DNA from: Arthrobotrys musiformis
Lineage: Eukaryota; Ascomycota; Orbiliomycetes; Orbiliales; Orbiliaceae
Reading direction: 5' to 3'
DNA: 64,000 bases
NCBI GenBank assembly: GCA_036971715.1
Contig: JAVHJL010000006.1
Coordinates: 434,001 to 498,000, forward strand
The notes beneath the pieces are model-generated. The model had not been told where the DNA came from. It did not search any database and saw only the letters and a program-made list of their open reading frames with translations. Both the position numbers and the translations under genes were made by a program. Positions 23,581 to 34,095 of this stretch are shown piece by piece; position 1 is the first letter of the stretch; each line of letters starts with the position of its first letter.

Positions 23581-25994
23581 TCAGTCAGCCAATTTCCTAG
23601 GTGGCCCTTTCTCGGCTACTCTTGGGTCCTTTAGACGGGGCCTTTTGTAGAACTCATATATCCATGGGATATCGTTCTGATCAGGATACATATCTGGATA
23701 TATCCCATTGAAGGCACGCCTCGGCTCTCCTCGTCTTAAAGGAGCCTTGGAGATTGCTAATAGATAGCCCAATGGGTCCTTATATCCTTGTGAGATGAAA
23801 TTCGCTAGAAGTCCGGACACCACTGGTGCCGCTGTTTCGATAGATTAGAAATGTTTAAACCTTCAGACCGGCCGCCGTCGCACACATGCAATTTGTAATT
23901 AATTTACGGGTTAGCGTTTTATGAGCAAAACTTACAGAATGACGTGCCAGAACAATAGCTAAGCATGCTGCTCCATCTACCCTGCGGATGGGGTCCGAAT
24001 GGGAAAGTTTTTACACTGACTACACTTTGTGCTTGGGCGGATATTTTGGTAAATTTATCGTACTGATACATGTTGTATCCCTCGGGGTCATGGCCTCCCA
24101 CAACGACGAGAGTTCCTGCCAAATCTGGGTCGCCTGCTAGAACGTGGGGGTAACTAGTAGGCGGGTTCGGACGACGCAGGTTCTCTTGGTCCTATTTTTA
24201 TATGATTGGAATGTTAGCAGCTGCTCATCAAACGATTAAACCTCCAATTTAGCTTTGTGTATTGGTGCTTGTTCGACGGTATGGGGTAGTCTCAATGCAA
24301 TGCCGGACGGTGTGCTCGCACCGTGGTGGTGATTTTACGCTGGACATGGGGACTTGCCTGATGTACATTTCCAGCTGCGACAACCACATAGCAGTTGAGG
24401 GAACCTATAGCCTTAATAATACGTTTCATAATGTAATCACTGGCACCAGGAGTATGCGAAGGAGGCGGGTGACCTCCTGAATATTGCACAACGCAGTATT
24501 GAAGATCGCCCGCGGCCCTTCTTTGGGCGATGGCATCTAGTACCATTATCCAAGCGTTTAGACTCGCGGAAGTTGTAGGCGATCCTCTCAACCGTTCTGG
24601 TGATGTGACTTCCGTTTTCACGATAGTTATGTCTGCACTACGGGAAACTCCGATGTTTTCTCCCACTATTTTAGCAATAACTTGAGTGCCATGACCATAA
24701 TTTGGCCGCTCCTTCTCATCGAGTGCGATGGTGTCTCCGACCTCACGGAGGCTTTCGATGGTAGGGAAAAGCCACTTAAACCGTTTTTTTGCGTTTTCAA
24801 ACTCCTATTGGCAATTTATATTCACGCGAATGTCATTTAGATGATCTGCGTACTGAAGGAACCAAAGTCCCGCGGCCTCGGCCCCGGGGGGGTTATGAAG
24901 AGACTTTATCGTCACTCACCGGGTGCCTGGTGTCACAACCCGTATCGATAACATATATTTGGACACCTTTGCCGGCGTCTTTCCACCGCCACGTTCTCGG
25001 CTTAAGTTCGTCATCCCACTCAAAGCCGGGCGGAACGCCGAGCTGACAAGCATCGTCGAATGATTTCTTTGGCCCTCTTTCAACTTCGGGTTCGGATTCC
25101 GAGGATTGGCCAGCTCGCTTGTGCACATCGCTCCCCTGCTGGGACTCTCGATATTGGTTATCGTTAGTTGTATTATACTCTTGGCCCCGGGTCGTATTGT
25201 CTGCATCGTCCTTAGGGATTAAAAAAGGGTCCGTGACGTTGGTGGAAGTAAAACCATTAGAAACGAAATCCCGCGATCTACGGCGTAGATTTCTAGCCAG
25301 CCGTTGTTTACGAGGCGAGTTTGGAGGGCTTTTACTTTCAGGTGTTGGCGAACCCGGAGGCGTAGGCGGAATAACAGGTGCTGCTATTAATAGAGTTGCG
25401 GGCTCCAACTTGTTTCCGCAGGCGTGCAGCGGGCTTGCGTGTTAGTAAATCGCTAAAACAGATATCTAAGACTTATGTATAAAATATTATAAACTAGCTC
25501 GGAAGCCTTACCAAAATATCCCCAAAATCCTCTGCTATTTCGTCCTGTACCTTCCAATTGGCAGTCTCCCTCGTCACAGACAGCTTCAAACGCAGCGCAA
25601 AAATCTCATCGAGAGCCGAGCTACCCAACGGCGTGTACGAGGTCTTACGTGGAGGGAGAAGCTCTGGATAGACCAGTGTCATGAATTTGACCAACCGGTC
25701 TCTGAATATTTTGGGAGTTATACCGTTTTGTTTGAGAGTTTCTGGAGATGGAAAAAAGTACAGAACCTCCAACCAACCGTTTTCCCAGGTCCCGACTTTG
25801 GGTGGGATTAATCGAGGTTCGGGCTCATCTTCCTCGCTTTGGGGCTCATTTTCGTCGTCGCGGGGCTTCAAAATTGCCATAACCTCTCTAATAGACTCTA
25901 CAATCGCTGTGGCCTTGGGGGCTGCAGTTGCTTCAATAAACAGCGGCTGAAGGAGGGATGCGAATAATATCGTAAATAATAACATTTTGGTCAT
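23581..25994 (-). CDS. Secreted subtilisin-like serine protease, copy B
   Basis: Paralogue of copy A, 641 aa. Exons 25994-25512, 25408-24920, 24804-24358, 24191-23936, 23831-23581; introns 103, 115, 166 and 104 nt at the same positions as in copy A. Signal peptide MTKMLLFTILFASLLQPLFI, N-terminal domain sharing GTWEN..W with copy A, a long polar linker, DVHKR (likely Kex2 site), then the protease: Asp316 in YVIDTGCDTR, His362 in GHGTQV, Ser557 in GTSFSAP (split by the last intron), and the oxyanion Asn in VAAGN. Intron 3 appears to use a GC donor (CAG|GCAAGT). The closing segment (ISQGYKDPLGYLLAISK) is nearly the same in both copies, indicating fairly recent duplication. Substrates unknown. 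Confidence 0.86.
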
Positions 25995-27109
25995 GGCGGA
26001 TAGCCAACCTATCCCTCTTTGATAAACTCAGTCGAAGAATATATATAAATGTAGTGTGCCCAGAGACATCCGAAACCTAAGCAATAGAATGTTAGCTCTG
26101 GGTAACATTCAAACGGGATGGTCTATGGCGGATTGTGCATATGCACACATACGTCCGCCGGCTTACCTTAGCCTCGAGACCAGGCGGGCTTACCTATATG
26201 ATTTCCAATTTTTTTTGTGTATGTACGCGTATACAGTAGCAGCCACGGTTATCTTAGCCCAGTAGCACTATATGGTCTCGACACTGGAACAGCCTGAGCA
26301 CTATAGTGGTGTGTATCTGCAATCTCTTTAGCCTAGCATGACATCCAGGGGGCCTTTTAAAAGAAATCCTACATGCATAATTGCAAGTCGGGGTCTTTTT
26401 ATATTCGGGCATTTAGGTAGGTAAAGCCCCTTGCGGGGTGGGAGTAGAGTTTGAAATATGTTGCCTCTGTCCGAAGATTCCGTCATGCAGAATCTAATGC
26501 GAATAATTATATAACTGCAAAGATAAAATTATAAAATAGAACCATATTGCAATGTAGGATAATTATAATTACGTAGGTACCTGTTAGCCAGAATTTGGGC
26601 TGGTATGTACATTCTAACCTACTACGTACGTTCTGGCCAGATCTGGCCCCGTATACCTGGGTACTTACCAATAATAAGAGCTGGGCAATCGGGTTTCAGT
26701 GGCACCTTAGGCGCCTACTGTTACAAGTAGATGCTTCTGGTCTCAATACATCTCGTCCTGTACGCGTGTGGCCGGTTTCGTATTGTCACAGGTCCAGCTT
26801 CGATTCAATAACCTTCTCTCAGTTGTTCAGATCTCCCCACGAATTAACTTAGAAACTCTATTCCCTTGACAGGAAGAAGGGAAAAATGGTACAAAAATCA
26901 TGTGGCACTACTGTAAAAAAAAGATTGGTTACAGGACTAGACAATCCCTCTCGCTCTATAGATTCCTCTCAGCTCAGCAACCCAATTGTAAACTCTAGTC
27001 CGAGACTGCGCCACTAACGGTAGAGAAGTAAATCTAACTTCACAGCTGCCTCGATACAACTTTAATGCTACATTAAATTTGTTATTTACCTGCCAAGCCC
27101 GCACCGCAA
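25995..27109. other. Intergenic region, nothing recognised
   Basis: Upstream of subtilase B and 3' of the 1097-aa gene. AT-rich with short random ORFs; no gene, RNA or repeat recognised. Confidence 0.6.
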
Positions 27110-30100
27110 CTATAAATCTATCAAAAGATCAGGCTCTTGCGCGGTATTCAATTCTAATTGAGGGGGGTGGCGCTTCATCATTGGCTCCGCCTTTGTAACA
27201 ACATTTGGTTCCGGACTAGGCTCCTCCATTCTTCTGATAGGTATTGCCTTACTGTGCTTTGGTGGAATCATGATCTCAAGACTGTGTTTGGAAAACTGCG
27301 ATGACGGCCGCGGAGCCACTCCGGGTCTGAGAACGTTGGGCGACGCTGTGTGTGCATCATGCTGGATATTCTCTTTGGAATTTACTTCGTTGAGGGCAAG
27401 ATCGATTGAGGCTGTATCCCACGGGTACCTTCCGATTACAGTTTTCCCCTCTTGAGTTCCTGGATGCAGCTCGGTTCCGTTTGGGCGGTAGTCAATAAGT
27501 TGTTTTTGTGGGTCCCAAACGCAGATTTCGGGAGGTGTTGAGGGCTTAGATTTCATCGCGTCGAGCGTTTCTATCCCCTCGACCATGGGAAGTTCTCTGG
27601 AATTTTCCGGGGTACGGTTCACTGAGCTTTTGGGATTTGAGGGCTTAGGATCACTGCTTGCTTGAGAAAGTAGGGTCCCCCGAAGGGTTTCACCGTCGAG
27701 CATGAAGTGGCGCTGAACTTCTTTCTCGTCTTCGCGGTATTTTCGTGTGGCTACCTCCTCTTCAGCGGCGAGTTTTTCTCTTTCGTTCCTGATCCTTTGT
27801 AGCGTGGTACGGATAGGACCTTGGATCGCCTCAAACTTTTTTTTAATATCAGTTGCGAGAACTGTGGTGAATATGTTGAGGGCTCGTTGCTTCTTGCTCC
27901 ATTCCCCCGCCCCGAGGGCATCCAACAAGCCCACGAGGTTGTCAAGCAGTGGATTCAATCCAGAGATGCTGATATCCCGACGCCTAGAAACCAAATCGTA
28001 CACTTCGTTTGCTGAATGTAGGCAGTCCGTATGTGAGTCAACATTCCGAAGGTGAGTTAGCTTTTCGATGGCCTCTCGTGAGCAGTGATGGTTGTCCATA
28101 TCGCTAATTGTATCTTGGACCACCAGTATCAGCTGGCCCAAAGAACTACTTTCTGAGAATTCATAAGCCCTGCTGTCGAGCTTTTCTGGAAAGAATTCTT
28201 TGATGAAGTCGTAAAACGCAGATTTTAAAATACGGCGAGTCTCTTTTAGGATAGCGCGCAACGTCGGATATGGGAAGTAGATATTATATGGATCGATAGC
28301 ACGAGAAGAGCCTCCTGAGGGATCGAAACTCGCAATGCTGTAAGTGTCGTCGTCGAAAGCGCTGCGTGCATATGCGTTAGAGGCCTTTGGTCCCCTAGCG
28401 GCTCGGAGGGCTTTGAGAGAAGGGGCGCTCCCTAGCTCTGCGCCGACTGGAGATCCTTTTAAAGTGGAAACGGTTTGAGCTTTGCTTATTGTATTAGGAG
28501 GAGATTTGGAAGAAACGTTTGCAACCATCGCGTCGACCTCAGATATATTCCCTGCCAAGAGCCATGGCCACTTTTCCGTGATAGTCTCTAGGCTCGAAGT
28601 ATAAACCTGTTCAGCATGCATCCTAACCATGACCTCAACAAGTTCATCCAGTTTGTACTTCTTGAGGAGCGACCCCAGGTGGCTTGGATTCACGTGGGCT
28701 TTGATAAGACGCTGTGCCGTGTCAGTTGATAGACGAGTAACTGTATCGGAAGGACTCTTCTGGAGGACGCCGCGTGTCGCAAGATATACCAATCTTTCAA
28801 GTTTTTGTTGCATATATGAGGAAGGGCTTGGGGTCTGCGTGCTGCCTGGAGGTTTTGGACGATGGGAGTCGACAGATTTAAGGAGATCCATATTTTCTGA
28901 AAGACCGTCTAGTGCTGAAAACGAAATATCCCGCCCTTGGGCAACAGTCTCAGCCCTCGGCTCAAATCGAGCTGAAGGTTTGAAAACAGGCGCTGACGGG
29001 TTTAAAGTTAGGTCGTTACGATTTGAGATGTTCTTCGTCATCGGCAACATGATGAAAGACTCTTGTACTTGAATTATATAGTACGAGTTGACTGGCCTAG
29101 CTCGAGCTGTAGTTAGTCTGGTTCTGTAGGCGGCGGTCGAGTCCTGTATGTTCTGGAAGCTCAAGATATGTTGTAGTAGAGAATAATATGCCTGGGGAAT
29201 AGTTGATTACTGTCTCATGATGATGTTTTGGATATTGCCAGAATTTACCGGAGAAAAAGGAATCAATTTTTCTAGATATTTCGACTTTAGGGCATCGTCA
29301 TGCCAATGGCCTCCCGTTGGCGCTTTTCCATAGATCCACGAGCTGTTGTGTTTTCCAACCACGATGCGTTGGCTATATCCCATACCCTATTAAGAGAGTC
29401 ACCCGTGTATTGTTTCTTCCCACCCCAGCACCCTCCTCTGCTGCTCTTCTAATTCCTTCTTTCGCTCCTCCACCCAATACATAGCTCCAGACAATGCCTT
29501 CGCCTTCAATACCCCCATGTTTTCACGGTGTTGGTATTTCCCTAGAATCTCGAGCTCTTGAGCACACTGCGAGGTTATTTGCGCTAGAGCCAATGGCTCT
29601 ATTTGGCCGGAATTTGCAACTAGTGATTCTATTTGAAAGAATGCGTCAAAGCGCATTTCGAGAACAGTTGCAGGGAGTTCGTTCCCGTACTTGCATGTAC
29701 GGGGTTGAAGATTTTCGGTGATGCTGTTAGCGCCCTCTTCACAATTGAGGTGCGCAGAAATTGTTTCTTTGGCAATCGAGTATGCCTGTTCGGCTAACTG
29801 CCGACTCTCAGCACCCGAAAGGTGCTTCGGCTCGATGGTTGAGGCCCTTGTGGCCTCATTGCCATCTTGTTCTTTCAGTGGGGCCGGTAAAGTTCGATTC
29901 TCTGCCATCACAGGCTCGAGGAGCCCCATGTTCCAGTTTCCGACCACTGGAACATTTGGGGGAGGCGAGGTCTTGATGAACCAACGTGTTTTTGTTGGGA
30001 TTTGGTGATCCTACCACTTGAGGGTCTTGGAGCCCGGGCCTGCTGGCTTTCATGCCCCGACTTGCTTATACCAGTCCTGCCTCGAGTGGCGCGGGCTGGT

Positions 30101-30642
30101 TCCTCAACACCTGAAGGCTTGACGCCCTCAGGTGGAGGATCTAAGCTCGTCCCAGCATGAGAACTCGTAGTCCCTGGAGGCAAGGTCTGCTAAATGAATT
30201 AGATCGCGTATCCCGTTGATTTAGTGAATGTGTGATTTCTTACCGATGTCAAGGTAGACCGCGCCCCGTCCCCTATAACGGGGGACGCGGACGCGGTCAC
30301 TTCCTCGACCTTCGACTTTGCCTCAGGCTCCGCGGACCACTTCAAGTCGGGAAAGATCCTCGCAAGCTCCGTGCTCTTGCAAAAGGCCTTAGCCTTCAGT
30401 AACTTCTGAAGGCACTGAAGCACGGCCCTGAGGCCGACCTTCGCAACGAGGAGTTCCGTATCTCCATCGTCTGCCCTCCGCCGTTCTACTACCCGCCGGA
30501 CCGATGCTTTGTGGTCCGTGGTTCCTCCCCACCCAGCGAACGCTCGTTTGAAACGGCAGTAGACCTCGTAGTCTAGCTTGCCGAACTTTGGGAGCTTGGT
30601 CGGCCCTGTGGCACTGGCCTTGCGGTTGCTTTGGCGAGCCAT
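27110..30642 (-). CDS. Large uncharacterised protein with HEPN-like RNxxxH motif (1097 aa)
   Basis: I do not recognise this gene. Five exons join in phase: 30642-30244, 30189-30015, 29946-29403, 29342-29249, 29191-27110; introns 54, 68, 60 and 57 nt. The first acceptor is a tandem TAGCAG. Start: MARQSNRKASATGPTKLPKF. The N-terminal 130 residues are basic; 134-192 is disordered, Pro/Ser-rich; 220-400 is helical and ends in a charged segment (ERKKELEEQQRR). Residues 715-742 and 786-796 form a helical region with RNVDSHTDCLH (Arg786, His791, His796), closely resembling a domain of the 34096 gene; a coiled coil follows at about 845-900. The C-terminal 180 residues are disordered and end PDLLIDL. 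No signal peptide or membrane helix. The 29402-29343 intron has a weaker GTGACT donor; otherwise the locus is two genes, the second starting near 29385 or 29050. Confidence 0.65.
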
Positions 30643-32292
30643 CGTTCCGTCATCTCCCGGTTAGAAGCGAAAGGCTGATGTGGAGGTTAGGGCTCGAGTG
30701 AATTGAAAGGGGATGAAACTCTTTGAAAGTTCAGATTGGAGGATTTGCAGAGAGTAGATGGAGAGGTGGTGAGAGAAAGAAGAGAGAGAGAAAGAGATTG
30801 TCGGGCCAAACAAAGTTCGGCCACCCTTTGTGCGGTCTGGGTACGAGACCAATCTGCACCAGGTTTTATAATGAGTTGCGGGAAATTGCCCATAGCCATC
30901 CGCAACAGCATTTTTCAGTTTACGAAATAATCCATAATCCTTTTCTTGAGCCGGATTATTCACAAGTATACACGGTGCTACTTTATATATCTCGTAAACC
31001 AGATGCTACTGTGTCTGGATTAATTAACTAGGCTACATCAATAACATATTCCTCACGTGGCTGGCACGCATGATCAATTAGACTCATAGCGAGACGAATC
31101 TATAGAGCAATCTTACCACTTAGTTTACGAGATAACTTGCCACTGCGTAATACAGAATTAGAATTGATCGCGTCAATATTATGCAATCAAACCCAATTTG
31201 TACTACGGTGTGCCATATCCTCTTAGAAGCTCATCTCGCAGCGCCGAAAAGGTGAATAGTTCACACATTCTGGGAAATATAGATGCATACTATGAGAGCA
31301 GGTAAAGACAGTCTTATATTCCGATTCACGACCAGCCAAGCCAATTAAATTACGATATGGGAATCTCTTGATCAATTGACTCGAGACGAAATTGACATCT
31401 AAATTATATAAAATGTGTTGTGTGATGTCCAGAAGTACCCGATTTGGACTACAAAGTAACGTTGACGAGAATGAATTGTGGGTCAGGTCCAGTATTTACG
31501 GATAGGAATCCTAGGTCAGTTAGGTGAAGGGAGAGATAATTAAGCCTTCGGTCAGCATTACATGAATTTAAAAATATACTACAGGTGTCCAACAGCCTAA
31601 CTCGCTTTACCGGTATACCTGCGTACCTAGTCTCGCAATCGAATCCACAGTCCTGAGCACCTCTATATTTTGGCAGATAGATATGCCAATGGGTATGCAA
31701 ATTCCCTAGCTCGTTTGAAAAACTTTCCGCCACGCGGACTATGAGCGTATTAGGCCTAGATATTTCCTTGTCCTACTCGCGAGGATTGTCGTATACGCAC
31801 GATCAATCCTCGACTTGACGGCTCGAGGTGTATCGATTCGGTGTTGGTGATAACCAGCGGACTGTTGGAATTTGTTCAATTTGTGCGTTGACTATGTTAC
31901 ACCAAGACTCGGATTTAAGGCCCGAAGACCCGATCCTGCGAGATATTCCGAAGCGAACCCACCCAATCGAATTCTTCGGAAAGACACCACCGCAAACTAT
32001 GGGGCTCCTCAAGCTTCTGGGCGGGCGATACGAGTCGTTTTCCACATCACGGGCTCGCGGGCGGATGAATGTCGGGACGGTTACCAGTTTTCGACTGCAC
32101 TAAGCAGGACTAGTCCGTAGCTGCGTGAATTTAGGCTATTTATTTAGACTGTAAGGCCGGCCCCTCTTTCGATGCTTTCTACTGGCTCTTTTCTTCGTGT
32201 TGTAGACACTATCCATAGCGCGCCCAAATATTACATATTACATACTACTACCTTTCATTACATACAAAAAAGGCCAAATCGCATTACTAACA
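30643..32292. other. Divergent intergenic region
   Basis: Shared upstream region of the 1097-aa gene (minus) and the lactonase-type gene (plus). Contains purine-rich GAGA runs at about 30760-30800 and AT-rich sequence. Short ORFs look random; no gene seen. Confidence 0.55.
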
Positions 32293-33541
32293 ATGTCGCC
32301 TCAACAGATTTTTGTCGGCGGCTACGACGATGCAATCGATAGTTTTGTCTTCGACGAGGATGCTGGAACGTTGATCAAGACACATACGACGTTTGAAAGC
32401 AAGCCCGGTCCGTCGTGGCAATATATCATTCCAGAACATCGATTGCTTTTGTCGGGGTGTGAAGGTCCTATCGGGGGCATTGGATACCTTGATTCTTACA
32501 GGTATTCGGAGGATGGCGCTCTCACGAAGGTCGACCGGAAGGAATGTGTTCAAGGGTGTGTTAGTATGGATATGGGGAAGAACGGATTTTTAATAACAGC
32601 CAGCTAGTATGAGGCACCAACTTTCTATACCCTGGGGGAGGATCTTGACTAAATATTTATTGTAGTGATGCTTCAGGAGTCAATACCTACTACATCAAAA
32701 AAACCGGCGAGATCGTTCCATTGCAAACACTCCTATTCACACTCCCCGACGGCCAGGCAGGCCATCCGGATATTGACCCAGTCCGCCAGGATGCTGCCCA
32801 TCCTCACGAATCCCGAATTGACCCAACCGGAAAGTTCCTTTTGATTCCAGACCTTGGGTCCGACTATCTTCGTATCTTCGAAATCACATATGGCGAAAAG
32901 GGAGAGGATTCCAGAATCAAGGAGGTTGAGCCGCTAGTATGCGACACAAGAGCTGGACCTAGACATTGCTACTTCGACCGTACCGGAAAGATCATGTACT
33001 TGGTGGAAGAACTTGCTAGCATGGTTAGAGTTTACCAGGTGGAATATACTGGACCACGTGGGATTGACTTTACACCTATCCAACGAATCAGTTCTTTGGG
33101 AATTGGCAAGGGTCCAGCTGATACCAGGGTCCAGCGACTCAAAGCAGCTGAGGTTGTTATTAGCGTAAGTACCCCTCTGTGTTACTAACATTACATATAC
33201 CACTGTAGAGACTGTAGCGCTAACAAGATATTATACAGCCCGATGACAAGCATTTGTACATCTCCAATCGTTATGACAGGTCAATGCCAGACGGAACGGA
33301 TTCCATTGCACATTTCTTGGTCAATACGGATGATGGAACATTGACATTTGTGGAGTTGACCAGCGCTGGGGGAATCAACCCCAGGCATATCAGACTGAGC
33401 CCCGATGGAAGCTGGATCTGCATTGCGACACAGGATACTAACAGGGTCGCAATGTTCAAGAGAGATCTCGAGACCGGCAAGCTATTGGAGGAAGTTATCG
33501 CAGAGGGACAAAGTGGACAACCGGTCTGCATTACCTGGTAA
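32293..33541 (+). CDS. Lactonase / 6-phosphogluconolactonase-like seven-bladed beta-propeller
   Basis: Exons 32293-32606, 32666-33164, 33239-33541; introns 59 and 74 nt; 371 aa. Matches the lactonase beta-propeller family (Pfam PF10282 type), which includes bacterial Pgl and fungal carboxy-cis,cis-muconate cyclases. Repeated propeller signatures are visible: IFVGGYDDAIDSF at the start, AHPHESRIDPTGKFLLIPDLGSD, GPRHCYFDRTGKIMYLVEEL, and NPRHIRLSPDGSWICIATQD. No signal peptide, so probably cytosolic. The first intron splits a Tyr codon (TA|T). Whether it is a true phosphogluconolactonase or a muconate-type enzyme cannot be decided from sequence alone. Confidence 0.87.
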
Positions 33542-34095
33542 TTTTACAAGCAGCGGACTCCACCCCCTATTTTGTAAATAATTCTCCCCGTTATGTACCC
33601 CGCAGTTCCAATAGATCCATTGCGCGCGTGCGCCTGTGTGACATCTTGATCTTACCGCATGCGTGTGCATCTCGTGTGCACATGTGGCCCGGCCATCAAT
33701 GCGGCTGGGACAAATGGCCAATCCACTTGGCTTCGAATTAATGTGTTGTTTATCGATAAGACCACAAGCGTCGGTCTTGGCACATAATGCAGGTACCAAA
33801 AAAAAAGTTTCGCTCGATACATTCAAAAAAATGTCAAGTTTCGATCAAGATAAAATAAAAAAAATCCTTTTCAACGAATGCCACTACTCAGCGACCAACC
33901 GCGCAACTTTTCCTAGAATTTAGAATCCGGGTCCCCGACAATTCACATTGATCGCTGGTTCGGTTCTACTGACATTCATTTCGTTCATCTTTTTTATATA
34001 TCTATTTTCGCCCATCGATCGTGGGATGCTGTCGTGAACCACCAATAAAACTTGGATGTAGTGGGGCGACGGCGATACGATAGCGACAGCACAAA
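33542..34095. other. Intergenic region
   Basis: 3' flank of the lactonase-type gene and promoter of the 776-aa gene. T-rich, with A runs; nothing specific recognised. Confidence 0.55.
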
